The notes under the pieces were generated by a model. It did no database searches. It had not been told where the DNA came from and saw only the letters and a program-made list of their open reading frames with translations. From a bacterium 1XD8-76 (lineage in GTDB: Bacteria; Bacillota; Clostridia; Lachnospirales; Lachnospiraceae), in the NCBI GenBank assembly GCA_003611955.1, contig RAZE01000005.1, positions 62,001 to 126,000 on the forward strand: a stretch of 64,000 nucleotides of DNA, in the 5' to 3' direction. Position numbers and translations under genes: made by a program. Shown here in pieces: positions 7,926 to 16,282 of the stretch. Within the stretch, counting starts at the first letter, position 1; each line of letters opens with the position of its first letter.

Positions 7926-9076
7926 TCCGTGTAATATTTTCCCGAGAAAACCGCCGACACCGCCGCTCCGCCTCCCGGCCTGTTCTCCAGATGCAGGGAT
8001 CCGCCGTGCTTTTCGCACAACAGGCCGCTTCCATAGAGCCCCATCCCGAAATGCCGGTTCTCCAACCCTGTCCTTCCGAACGGTTTCGGACCGTCCTTCA
8101 ACACATTATCCGGAAAGCCCGCACCGTCGTCCTCCACAGTGAGCATCAGCATATCCTCCTGTGCCGAGAGTGTGATCTCCACCCTGTTCTCCGCGAAACG
8201 GGAAGCGTTGTCAATCAGATTCTCCGCCACAGTCAGAAAGATCCCGTGATCCAGAAGAACTTCTCTCCTCCCGGGACTGTCGATTCTCCCGCCGGAAGCT
8301 TTCTCGCCGGAAGTTTTCCCGCAGGAGACCTCCCCCGCTGAAACTTCCACCTCCAGAGAAGGACAAAACAGCCTCGCGGTCTCTTCCAGTTCCCCGAGAA
8401 GCACGGAAAGCGGAAGTCTTTTCTCCTTCACCGGCATCTGCTCCAGCTTCTGTATACCGCTCATCGCCTCGATGTACTGCTCGATCCGCGCCGTATAAAT
8501 ATCCAGTCTCTCAAGCGCCTGCGGATCCTCCCTGTTCTCCCTCAGAAGGCGCACTGTCCCCTTCAACACGGTGACAGGGTTCCGCAGATCGTGGGCGAAT
8601 GCCGCGTTCAGCCGCCTGCGCTCCTCGTTCTGCCGCCAGAGTTCCCTGTTCGTCCTCTGCAGTTCCGCCCTCATGCTCTCAAACGCCGCGCAGACCTGCC
8701 CCAGTTCATCCGCCCCCGCCTCGGGAAAAGAAAAATCCAGATCGTGACGGCGGATATTCTCCGCGCCTTCCCGCAGCAGGGCGATAGGCTCCTTCAGCTT
8801 CCATCTGTAGAACAGGAGTCCCGCCATCCCCAGCCCCGCAACAGGCAGCAGAAGCCCCGCGGCAAGCGGAACTGCCGTCAATATCTCCAGCATCCTCTGC
8901 TCTTCCGGGGTCGGCTTTTCCAGTTCGGTCATCGTACCGTCCGGCAGGATCGTCACGCCGCCGGATGGGTACTCCCTCCTCTTTCCCTCACAGACAGTCC
9001 AGATCAGCAGACACAGCAAAAGCGCCGTCAGGATCCCCCAGAGGGAGAGCAGAAAAAACGCTTTTTTCAGGCTCAT
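7919..9076 (-). CDS. Sensor histidine kinase (HAMP, HisKA, HATPase)
   Basis: A 385-residue membrane kinase. An N-terminal helix, a short extracellular loop of about 45 residues and a second helix precede a HAMP segment (EPIALLREGAENIRRHDLDF). The H-box is FAHDLRNPVTVLKG, with the N-box ENLIDNASRF, G1 VEDDGAGFPDN and a G2 GMGLYGSG following. Two ATGs are possible: 9083-9085, which overlaps the regulator stop, and 9074-9076. I chose the second because GGGAAGG is 9 bases upstream of it, while it abuts the first. It pairs with the upstream regulator and probably controls the adjacent ABC exporter. Confidence 0.9.
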   Translation of the reverse strand: MSLKKAFFLLSLWGILTALLLCLLIWTVCEGKRREYPSGGVTILPDGTMTELEKPTPEEQRMLEILTAVPLAAGLLLPVAGLGMAGLLFYRWKLKEPIALLREGAENIRRHDLDFSFPEAGADELGQVCAAFESMRAELQRTNRELWRQNEERRRLNAAFAHDLRNPVTVLKGTVRLLRENREDPQALERLDIYTARIEQYIEAMSGIQKLEQMPVKEKRLPLSVLLGELEETARLFCPSLEVEVSAGEVSCGKTSGEKASGGRIDSPGRREVLLDHGIFLTVAENLIDNASRFAENRVEITLSAQEDMLMLTVEDDGAGFPDNVLKDGPKPFGRTGLENRHFGMGLYGSGLLCEKHGGSLHLENRPGGGAAVSAVFSGKYYTDS

Positions 9077-9081
9077 ATCCT

Positions 9082-9753
9082 TCATCCTTCCCACTGATAA
9101 CCGCACCCCCAGACTGTTCTTATATACTGCTTTTTTGTGTGCTGTGCAAACTTCCCGCGGATCTTCCTGACATGCTCCATGATCGTGTCGCTGTTTCCCT
9201 CCCCGTCCAGACCCCAGATGCGCTCGTAGATGCGCTCCCTGTCAAACACCTGTCCGGCATTCACGGACAGCAGTTCTATGATGTCAAACTCCCGCCTGGA
9301 GAGGGGGATATTCTCGCCTCTCACCGTCACCGACCTGGCGGAATAATCGATGGTCAGTTCCCCGAAAAAGCGCGCCGTGCACTCGCTTTTCCTGCGCATC
9401 TCCCGCCTTAAATGGGCGCTGATCCTGGCCTCCAGTTCCTCCGGATCAAAAGGCTTTACGATATAGTCATCCGCCCCTGCCCTGAACCCCTGGATCTGGT
9501 CGGCGGACTCCACCCGCGCCGTCAAAAATAAAATCGGACAGGAGACGTACTCTCTGATCCGCCGGCAGACGCTGATACCGTCCAGATCCGGCATATTGAT
9601 GTCTAAAAGAATCAGATCCGGCTTCCCGGAAACCTTCTCCAGCGCCTCAAGGCCGCTTCCGGCGGTCAATATTTCATACTCCGGCTTGAAGTATCTCTCC
9701 AACATGTCCACGATGCCGGGTTCATCGTCCACGATCAGTAATGTCTGCCTCAT
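9082..9753 (-). CDS. OmpR-family response regulator
   Basis: A 223-residue regulator with a receiver domain (VDDEPGIVDML, phosphoacceptor Asp51 in LLDINMPDLDG, Lys in IVKPFDPEEL) and a C-terminal winged helix (LSRREFDIIELLSVNAGQVF, RKIRGKF, VWGCGYQWEG). The start is ATG 9751-9753 with GGAGAGG upstream; a longer frame reading into the tRNA region is rejected. It is the first gene of the regulator-kinase-ABC cassette. The kinase starts at or just after its stop codon. Confidence 0.94.
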   Translation of the reverse strand: MRQTLLIVDDEPGIVDMLERYFKPEYEILTAGSGLEALEKVSGKPDLILLDINMPDLDGISVCRRIREYVSCPILFLTARVESADQIQGFRAGADDYIVKPFDPEELEARISAHLRREMRRKSECTARFFGELTIDYSARSVTVRGENIPLSRREFDIIELLSVNAGQVFDRERIYERIWGLDGEGNSDTIMEHVRKIRGKFAQHTKKQYIRTVWGCGYQWEG

Positions 9754-9792
9754 AGCCTCTCCATACCAAATGAAAACAAATAAAAATTTTTC

Positions 9793-9821
9793 TTGCCAAA
9801 ACTCCCAAAACCTATTATAAT
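9793..9821 (+). promoter_or_regulatory. Probable promoter of the two tRNA genes
   Basis: TTGCCA (9793-9798), 17-base spacer, TATAAT (9816-9821), about 40 bases before the first tRNA. It lies between the regulator start (minus strand) and the tRNAs (plus strand). Confidence 0.65.
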
Positions 9822-9861
9822 AATATCGTTGTCTGAGAAAACGATCAGATAACTGGAAAAT

Positions 9862-9934
9862 GCTGGAATAGCGCAGTCGGTAGCGCAACTGATTCGTAAT
9901 CAGTAGGTCGAGGGTTCAAGTCCCTTTTCCAGCT
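9862..9934 (+). tRNA. tRNA-Thr (anticodon CGT)
   Basis: A 73-base cloverleaf: acceptor GCTGGAA/TTCCAGC with discriminator T, D stem GCGC/GCGC, anticodon arm ACTGA-TTCGTAA-TCAGT, and T arm GAGGG-TTCAAGT-CCCTT. The anticodon CGT reads ACG. No CCA is encoded, as is common in Clostridia for part of the tRNA set. Confidence 0.93.
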
Positions 9935-9955
9935 CTCAAAAAACCTCATAACTTC

Positions 9956-10029
9956 GGAAGCATAGCTCAGCTGGGATGAGCGCTCGCCTGACTAGCGGGA
10001 GGCCAAGGGTTCGAGCCCCTTTGCTTCCA
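9956..10029 (+). tRNA. Probable tRNA-Val (anticodon GAC) with unusual loop bases
   Basis: A 74-base cloverleaf: acceptor GGAAGCA/TGCTTCC with discriminator A, D stem GCTC/GAGC, anticodon arm CTCGC-CTGACTA-GCGGG, and T arm AAGGG-TTCGAGC-CCCTT. Positions 34-36 are GAC, reading GTC/GTT. Position 37 is T rather than a purine and the base before the second D strand is T rather than A, so the assignment is less certain than for the neighbouring tRNA. A T run follows at 10030-10036. Confidence 0.75.
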
Positions 10030-10047
10030 TTTTTTTATGCCAAATTT

Positions 10048-10866
10048 TTACCGGGTCCTGCAGCATTCCCTGCAGGGGACCAATCTTTTGCTCCTTGCTT
10101 CCCCGTACGTGATCCTCTGTACATTCTCGTCTCTCTTATTCACAATATATCTGCAGTTTCGATCGCGGTGATAAAAGTCTGTCCCGGCGAAGTAGCATTC
10201 GGGTTCTGCCGGCAGTGTCGTGATATACTCCGGTGTGCTGTGTCTGTCTATATAGTCGAAAGTCAGCGATTCCGTGGCCAGCTCCGGTATCAGATAGTTC
10301 GGAGCCGCACCGTATCTCGTATCCGTTCCGTACCCTTCCGAAAAAATGCACAGGGGATTCCCCTGAAATCCGTTCTTTATCATGCTCTGAATCTTTTCCA
10401 GGCTGATCACGTGGACTTCCGAGAACTGATCGTCTATGAAAAAAATAAGGAAACTGCGGCTCTCTATCTTTGTCTTCTCCACAAATGCGCACATGTTCTC
10501 ATATACCGGGACGATATCCAGATAGAAGCTCTCACACCCATAGTTCGCGATGACGGATCCCCTCTGTGTCGTCCCGCCGAATTTCGTCTTCTGGAACTTG
10601 ATCGACTTCAGCTTGATCTCCGCATACACGTACCTCTCTCCATCGATACGGATCACATAATCCGAAGCGCCCCTGACCCAGGCATTTTGCTGCACATTCG
10701 GCGCAAACTGTCCAAACCATATCTCATCGTATCTCATCTTTTCCACTTCACGCTCTGAACCCTGCCTCAGAATACGGCAGATCGTGTCGATGGCTTCCGG
10801 CTCCTTCTCCTTCGCCATGTTCCAGCGCCTGTTTCTCTCCCTGTTATACAATTCCCTGTTATCCAT
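10048..10866 (-). CDS. PD-(D/E)XK-like protein with C-terminal Cys/His finger, third gene of a type III RM locus
   Basis: A 272-residue protein I do not recognise as a named family. Asp69 and Glu83-x-Lys85 (in SDYVIRIDGERYVYAEIKLK) are spaced like a PD-(D/E)XK nuclease active site on a beta-hairpin. The C-terminal 42 residues have His233, Cys238, Cys265 and Cys268 in a layout (CRY...EN...GEA...VPCREC) like the small Ada-type metal-binding module. The ATG at 10864-10866 overlaps the end of the helicase gene and has GGGAGA upstream, so it is translationally coupled. The upstream helicase lacks a visible nuclease domain, so this may supply cleavage. That role is an inference. Confidence 0.65.
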   Translation of the reverse strand: MDNRELYNRERNRRWNMAKEKEPEAIDTICRILRQGSEREVEKMRYDEIWFGQFAPNVQQNAWVRGASDYVIRIDGERYVYAEIKLKSIKFQKTKFGGTTQRGSVIANYGCESFYLDIVPVYENMCAFVEKTKIESRSFLIFFIDDQFSEVHVISLEKIQSMIKNGFQGNPLCIFSEGYGTDTRYGAAPNYLIPELATESLTFDYIDRHSTPEYITTLPAEPECYFAGTDFYHRDRNCRYIVNKRDENVQRITYGEARSKRLVPCRECCRTR

Positions 10867-13057
10867 CCGTATTCTCTCCCTTCTTCCCCCGGGTACTCTC
10901 CGTCCGTAAGATCCGCACATGGGTGATCAGGCGGCGCAACAGCCAGGCCATATCCGAGTAATCATATTCCGCCGGCGTAAACCATTCGCTCCCGCCCATA
11001 TCCCCCGAAAGATTATCCTTTATCAGACAGTACTCTCCGTAGAGCAATCCGTACTTGATGTACAGAAGCTCACAGGGACAGGCAAGGAAAAATTCCCGAA
11101 AATTCCGGTACGTCTCCGGGGACAGCGCAAGCTTTGTGCGGACGGGATCTCCCGAGCCAGATCGATATGTCGCCCTGTCCTTTCTCTTCGACAACTCTCT
11201 CTCCTCACCTGTCTCCCTGTCATGGCTTTTCTTCCCTCCCGCGACAGTATCCATCACATCCCGATCGGTAGCGAACACAAACAGCGTCTCCAGAAGCTGA
11301 TTTTTTCTGTGATCCCCCCGGTCAAGCCGTCTTCTCGAATCTTCTGTGGGTCTGATCCGGATCCCGCGCCCGATGGCCTGCGGGACAAACTTCCTGGCGT
11401 CCCTGCTGCCTATATCTATCAGATTGACCACGTTGGGGCGGTTCGTGTCCCACCCCTCATAGAACGCCCGGCTCCCACACAGCATGGTGATATCCGGATC
11501 GGTCTCGATCCTCTCAAAAATGCTGTCGATGGTGATACTCTTCGTCACACTGTAATTATTTTCGTCCGACATGATGCTCTTCTCAAATTTATCTCTCTCC
11601 CCGATCTTGATCAGTCCAAAGATTTTTTCTGAGGTCTCCAGCTTCATGCCCGTCTCCTGCACATCCTCCGAATGGATAAATTCGATTTTTCCGAAGGTGG
11701 AAGAATGGAAAAGATCCGATAAGATCGTCGCTATCTCCGTCTCCTCCAACAGCTCAAAAAACGATTTTCCGGAATAGACTTTATCCGTAATTTCCAGACT
11801 CTCCTTCCCAAGGGAGTATCGGATCCGGTCCCCGTGAAATTCCCGCTCCAGAAGTTCCCGCTTCGCTTCCAGGTACAGTTCCCTCTCTATCTTTCCGTTC
11901 ACAAGCAGTTCGATAATCCGGAAATAAGTTTTCAGATCGGAATGGCTGGTATTGACGGTTCCGACCAGCGTCATCAGCAGCGGGGAATGATACAGCCCCC
12001 TCTCCGCCCAAGATCTCCTGATTGCCGAATACACAATAAACGACTTTATCACTTCCTTCTGTTTTTCCAGTTCGTCGAGTTCCGATCCGCTTCTTCGGAA
12101 TGTGTACAGGGTATTGCTCAGGAAAATATTCTTGCCGTATCTGTGCTCTATAAACTTTTCCAGATTGAAATTATACAAGGTGGTCTGGAAATCGATCTCG
12201 TCCGCGAAAGTCGCTGAAAAATTGAAAAGAAACCCGTTTCTCGTCAGCGCCGTGAAATATCCCTTCGCCAGAGAGTAATCGTTATCCCCTCTGTGGGCCT
12301 CGTCCAGGATCACATACCAGTTTCCGTCGTTGTCCATGTCACAGTGGGATATAAAATTTTCGGTGGACTTCTCCCGGATCAGGTCGCTCCGGTAGTAGAA
12401 TACGTCCGTGCTCCCCGCCGAGACAGGCTTATCATACCCTTCAAAGTCCTTCAGAGAGATAAATTCTATCTCGTTCTCCCCGTCCGGATCGCCGCCAAAG
12501 TCTTCCGCCTCCCTCATGATCTGCTCCACAATATAATCCTTCGGCGTCAGCAGCAGGATCGGCTTCTCCGGAATCAGATTCCGCTCCATCAGCCTCTTCA
12601 ACAGATCGATCAGTTTCACGATGACGACAGACTTCCCGGAGGCCGTGGCCATCCAGAAGGCGCAGCGGTTATAAAAATGTTTCGCCTCAATGTACTCTAC
12701 GCCGTCCCCGACGGTCTGTTCAAAGTATCTGTTGCGCGTAAAATATACAAACTTTTCGTTTAGCGATCCCTTTCTGTCCTTCGTATATCTCTCCAGTCTG
12801 TTTTCCAGAGAGAAGCCGGGTCTCGCCTCCTCGTAGACTCTAATGAGCCTTTCTTTGCTTTTTCCCGTGTTTTCTCCCTCGAACCGGTAGTCGCGATAGT
12901 ACAAATACAACAGTTTCAGACAGTTATGGACAGCCTCTCTCTGATAGTCATACAACCTCTTATTACGGCTAAACCGGGAGAGATCGGCGGCTGCCTCCGC
13001 AAAATCCTCTATGTCCCCGATCCCGCCCAAAATGTCTTCCAGCAGGCACTTTTCCAT
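10859..13057 (-). CDS. Type III restriction enzyme Res-like helicase, without visible C-terminal nuclease domain
   Basis: A 732-residue superfamily 2 helicase. Motif I is ATASGKS (137-143), motif II DEAH (252-255), motif III SAT (281-283), with YEGWDTNRPNVV near 533-545 and motif VI QAIGRGIRIRP (560-570). These are typical of type III Res subunits, which translocate or switch on DNA after Mod recognises its site. Type III Res proteins usually run to 900-1,000 residues and end in a PD-(D/E)XK domain. Here about 160 residues follow motif VI and I see no D...ExK in them. The start is 4 bases after the mod stop, with GAGAGGG upstream. The next gene may supply the nuclease. Confidence 0.88.
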   Translation of the reverse strand: MEKCLLEDILGGIGDIEDFAEAAADLSRFSRNKRLYDYQREAVHNCLKLLYLYYRDYRFEGENTGKSKERLIRVYEEARPGFSLENRLERYTKDRKGSLNEKFVYFTRNRYFEQTVGDGVEYIEAKHFYNRCAFWMATASGKSVVIVKLIDLLKRLMERNLIPEKPILLLTPKDYIVEQIMREAEDFGGDPDGENEIEFISLKDFEGYDKPVSAGSTDVFYYRSDLIREKSTENFISHCDMDNDGNWYVILDEAHRGDNDYSLAKGYFTALTRNGFLFNFSATFADEIDFQTTLYNFNLEKFIEHRYGKNIFLSNTLYTFRRSGSELDELEKQKEVIKSFIVYSAIRRSWAERGLYHSPLLMTLVGTVNTSHSDLKTYFRIIELLVNGKIERELYLEAKRELLEREFHGDRIRYSLGKESLEITDKVYSGKSFFELLEETEIATILSDLFHSSTFGKIEFIHSEDVQETGMKLETSEKIFGLIKIGERDKFEKSIMSDENNYSVTKSITIDSIFERIETDPDITMLCGSRAFYEGWDTNRPNVVNLIDIGSRDARKFVPQAIGRGIRIRPTEDSRRRLDRGDHRKNQLLETLFVFATDRDVMDTVAGGKKSHDRETGEERELSKRKDRATYRSGSGDPVRTKLALSPETYRNFREFFLACPCELLYIKYGLLYGEYCLIKDNLSGDMGGSEWFTPAEYDYSDMAWLLRRLITHVRILRTESTRGKKGENTDG

Positions 13058-13061
13058 GTGC

Positions 13062-15692
13062 TTATCCCTCTCCCCACCACAATAACGGACGAATCAGACG
13101 GATAAATTTTAATTTTTCCTCCTCCGTCATCTTTTCAAAATCCGTCCTGACTTCCAGATCGGCTCCCCTGTCCTCCACCAGGATCCCTGCATCGGTATAG
13201 CCTTTGATCCTCTTTCCCAGAAGATTGCTCACACTCTCGTTGATGTCGATATCGTCAGCTATTTTCTCCGGTATAAATTCTATATTTTCTGTTATTTTGA
13301 CACTGCCCAGCAGCTTCCGATCCTGCTCAAATATATACTGCTCATAGGGGCTTACCGCGGAGTAACGCATATATTTCCTCCCGCTGTCGTACTCCATCTT
13401 TGCAAGGGTATCCGCGTATTGCTCCAGGGAGTAGTATTTCACGATCCCGGCAACCGACAGTTTTTCGTGGGCCTTCTCCACTCTCCGCTTCAAAACGGTC
13501 TCCGCATAATCGTTGACCTCGATCAGAACATAGTCCACCTGCACATCCGGATTCTCCCGGGCGAAGGACAATACGGCTTCCCCCGATGTCCCGGAACCGC
13601 CGAAGAAATCCATGAAGGTGACGTTCCTCTTATATCTCGTCGAAAAAGTGATGAGATCGGAGATCAGCGACACCGGTTTCGGGTGAATATCGCTGATCCA
13701 CTCCCCGAGACTTTTGACATTATCCAGCGTCCTGTTTAACTCCTCCGTCCCCACCGCATTGTTGTATCTGGTTTTTTCCGCGCAGAACAGAGAGGACAGA
13801 TGGTTGTATTCCTTTCTGCTTCTCTCCGGCTCCCTCCGCAGAAAATAGAAACTGTATATGTCCTCATCCCGCAGATCCGGATTCCGTTTTCTCTTCGCCT
13901 TCTTGAATGCATCCCACTCTTCTTTCGTTTGGATAAAGACGATCTGCCACTCGTAACCCTCATTGAGGCCTTCCGGTTCCTGTTCCAGCGCCCTGTTATA
14001 ATTGTCCTCCCCCAAAAACCACCCGAATCTCACGGAAGAGTTGTAGTGGATCGGCGGATAATGGTCGATGTTCAGATACGGATTATGTACCCTGTACTGG
14101 GAACCTTTTCTCCCCCCGTCCACTTTGTACAGGGGGGCGCGTTTTTTGTAGGGAATGCCGTCTATCAGCGATATACTGCCTGTGCGCTCCGTCTCCTTTG
14201 CCCCGACAACGCCCGCGCTCTCAAAAGCCTTCTTATTTTTCGTGTAGCACAGCATGTAGTCGTGGTGCAGATCAATACAGCTCGCCGTGGTTCTCCCCGC
14301 CTTGGTTTTTCGGATAAAATTGCACACAAAATTGTTTTTGCCGAAGATCCTGTCACATATCAGTTTTAACTCGTACAACTGTTTGTCACTGATGCTGATG
14401 TAGAGGACTCCGTCCTCCGCCAGCATATTTTTGGCGATGCCCAGACGGTCGCTCATCATGGACAGATAGCTGGCGCTCTCGTAACCGTCAATGTACTCGA
14501 AGGAATCCTGATCCGTGTTGTAGGGCGGATCGATATACATGACATCCACCCTGTTTCGGTACGTCTTTTGGATGGTGTGGAGCGCCTGATAATTTTCACT
14601 GTCGATGACGACGCCCCTTACCTTCGTCTCACAGCTGTTGTATATCTCCTGTTCCAGATCTTTGAACAGCCCCGTGTCCAGCATGAGATACGGATGTTCC
14701 CTCAGGTAAGTTTCGTCTATCTCCTCATTTCCCTCTATCGTTTTCTGATCTTTCCACTTCCCGATCTGTCTGTCAAAATTTTTGTGCGCGAGCACCTTCC
14801 CCACCGTCTCGCCTCCAAGGGACGCGACGGAACACAGATACCCCAGCCCTCTTACAAACTTCGGCTTGTCCCATATCCTCACCAGCTCGTCCTCAAACTG
14901 GGCGATGAAATCCGTCAGTTTCCCCGCGTACCGATGGATCAGTTTCATCTCCTCAAGCCGTCTGGCATCGAAGACGTTCTCCTCCCGCAGCAGCAGATCA
15001 TGCATATAGTAGTCAAGCTGCTCCTTCAGGAATCTGCCGGCATTTTTGTTGATAAAGTAGTCTGCCTGCGACTGCCTTTTGAACAGCTCCATGCCCTTTT
15101 CCATCTCATCCGCATCCACCTGCAGGCCCTTTTTGGCCGCCTCCCGCAGGATCCCTTTCAGGTCCGTTTTGGCGTTGCCTTTCGCGTAGGTGACAAGAAG
15201 CCTTATCACGTTGTCCTCTATGCGGTCCAGAGAAAAGAGCAGCTTTCTCTTCTCATTGTTCTTGCGGTTTTCCAGCGCCGACACATCAAAAGAAACGGCA
15301 ACATTCTCATTGACCTCCACTTTCGCGTCGTCAAATAATGTTTCCGTTTTCACATAGTACAACATATTGGTCTTATAAAAAAGCGAAACGTCCTCCCTGT
15401 TGGAATACACTTTTTCATAGACGTTTTTGTTTTTCGGCGTCTTCACAAAATAGATGCTTCCCGCCTCGCTGAAATACTTCTCAAAAAAAGAGTACAGTTT
15501 ATCGTAAAACTCCTCCCGAAAGCTCCCGGCGATGAGAGGTTCCCTCTCCGCTTCCTCCCGGAAGATCTGCATGACGCTGCCGTAATACTCATGTTTGACC
15601 GCGAGGAGATTCACGTACCCTCCGACACCGTTGATTTTCTTCCCCGTGAATATATCCTCCAGGAGTTGATAGAAATTTGTCTCACAGCTCAT
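13062..15692 (-). CDS. Type III restriction-modification methyltransferase (Mod), beta class, long N-terminus
   Basis: An 876-residue DNA methyltransferase. The catalytic motif IV DPPYNT (388-393) comes before the SAM-binding motif I FFGGSGTSGE (696-705), the beta-class order of N6-adenine type III Mod proteins. The long insertion between them would hold the target recognition region. About 360 residues precede motif IV, longer than in EcoP15I-type Mod, and I do not recognise that part; it contains no obvious catalytic motif. It starts 24 bases after fabT on the same strand, with GGAAAG upstream, so it may be read from the fabT promoter. Confidence 0.9.
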   Translation of the reverse strand: MSCETNFYQLLEDIFTGKKINGVGGYVNLLAVKHEYYGSVMQIFREEAEREPLIAGSFREEFYDKLYSFFEKYFSEAGSIYFVKTPKNKNVYEKVYSNREDVSLFYKTNMLYYVKTETLFDDAKVEVNENVAVSFDVSALENRKNNEKRKLLFSLDRIEDNVIRLLVTYAKGNAKTDLKGILREAAKKGLQVDADEMEKGMELFKRQSQADYFINKNAGRFLKEQLDYYMHDLLLREENVFDARRLEEMKLIHRYAGKLTDFIAQFEDELVRIWDKPKFVRGLGYLCSVASLGGETVGKVLAHKNFDRQIGKWKDQKTIEGNEEIDETYLREHPYLMLDTGLFKDLEQEIYNSCETKVRGVVIDSENYQALHTIQKTYRNRVDVMYIDPPYNTDQDSFEYIDGYESASYLSMMSDRLGIAKNMLAEDGVLYISISDKQLYELKLICDRIFGKNNFVCNFIRKTKAGRTTASCIDLHHDYMLCYTKNKKAFESAGVVGAKETERTGSISLIDGIPYKKRAPLYKVDGGRKGSQYRVHNPYLNIDHYPPIHYNSSVRFGWFLGEDNYNRALEQEPEGLNEGYEWQIVFIQTKEEWDAFKKAKRKRNPDLRDEDIYSFYFLRREPERSRKEYNHLSSLFCAEKTRYNNAVGTEELNRTLDNVKSLGEWISDIHPKPVSLISDLITFSTRYKRNVTFMDFFGGSGTSGEAVLSFARENPDVQVDYVLIEVNDYAETVLKRRVEKAHEKLSVAGIVKYYSLEQYADTLAKMEYDSGRKYMRYSAVSPYEQYIFEQDRKLLGSVKITENIEFIPEKIADDIDINESVSNLLGKRIKGYTDAGILVEDRGADLEVRTDFEKMTEEEKLKFIRLIRPLLWWGEG

Positions 15693-15716
15693 CGCGGTCT
15701 TTCCTTCCTTTTCCTG

Positions 15717-16175
15717 TCAGCAGACAATATTCTGTTTCCCATAGCCCTTAAAAAAATCATTCACTGCATCCAGCACTTTCATCACGATCGGCATATCGCT
15801 CTCGTCCAGCCTCGCCAGCACCGCCTCCGTCATCTGTCTGTGGTATTCTTCATGGTGCCGGTAGGCCGCTACGCCCTTCTCCGTCAGCTTCAGGAAAACG
15901 ACTCTTCTGTCCTCCTCGCTGCGGCTCCGCTCCACGTACTGCTTTTTCACCAGGTGGTTGACCGCCGTAGTTAATGACCCCATCGTGATACTCAGTTTTT
16001 TTGCCACTGCGGACATATTTTTATCTTCGTTCAGTCCGATGGCCTCGATCACATGCATATCGTTGTTCGTCAGATCCTTAAATTCGTCGGTTATGATCGC
16101 TTTTGCCTCCAACTCCCAGATCTCATTCACCAGCCGGACCAATAAATTGTTTACTTTTCTGTAAATGTCTTCCAT
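15717..16175 (-). CDS. fabT: MarR-family regulator of fatty-acid synthesis, FabT-like
   Basis: A 152-residue winged-helix regulator. It matches the FabT pattern: an EMH-like NDMHVIEAIGL, a recognition region ITMGSLTTAVNHLVKKQYV, and the wing RSEEDRRVVFLKLTEKG. FabT represses fatty-acid synthesis genes when long-chain acyl-ACP is bound. It sits at the distal end of the fab operon, unlike the promoter-proximal position in streptococci, and has its own promoter. FabT-box-like palindromes on the fabH promoter support the identification. Confidence 0.87.
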   Translation of the reverse strand: MEDIYRKVNNLLVRLVNEIWELEAKAIITDEFKDLTNNDMHVIEAIGLNEDKNMSAVAKKLSITMGSLTTAVNHLVKKQYVERSRSEEDRRVVFLKLTEKGVAAYRHHEEYHRQMTEAVLARLDESDMPIVMKVLDAVNDFFKGYGKQNIVC

Positions 16176-16236
16176 TTCTTTCCGTCAACCTTTTTCTTTT
16201 TTATTCTGCTCCCGGCCTTTTATTTTCATTGTTATG

Positions 16237-16265
16237 AGTATACAATAAAATAAACTTCCGGTCAA
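16237..16265 (-). promoter_or_regulatory. Probable promoter of fabT
   Basis: Minus strand TTGACC (16260-16265), 17-base spacer, TATACT (16237-16242), in the 107-base gap between the nitronate-monooxygenase-like gene and fabT. No palindrome like the one on the fabH promoter is present here. It may also drive the restriction-modification genes downstream. Confidence 0.65.
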
Positions 16266-16282
16266 AAGATATTTTTCAATGT

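Noticed and set aside
9983-9999. Amber-suppressor reading of the second tRNA (anticodon CTA)
   Set aside because: Standard numbering with 5-bp stems places GAC at 34-36; shifting to CTA breaks the anticodon stem.
9956-15717. Restriction locus as an island integrated at the tRNA-Val gene
   Set aside because: The genes do end next to the tRNA, but I found no integrase and no repeat of the tRNA 3' end near 15,700. Horizontal transfer remains possible but is not shown.
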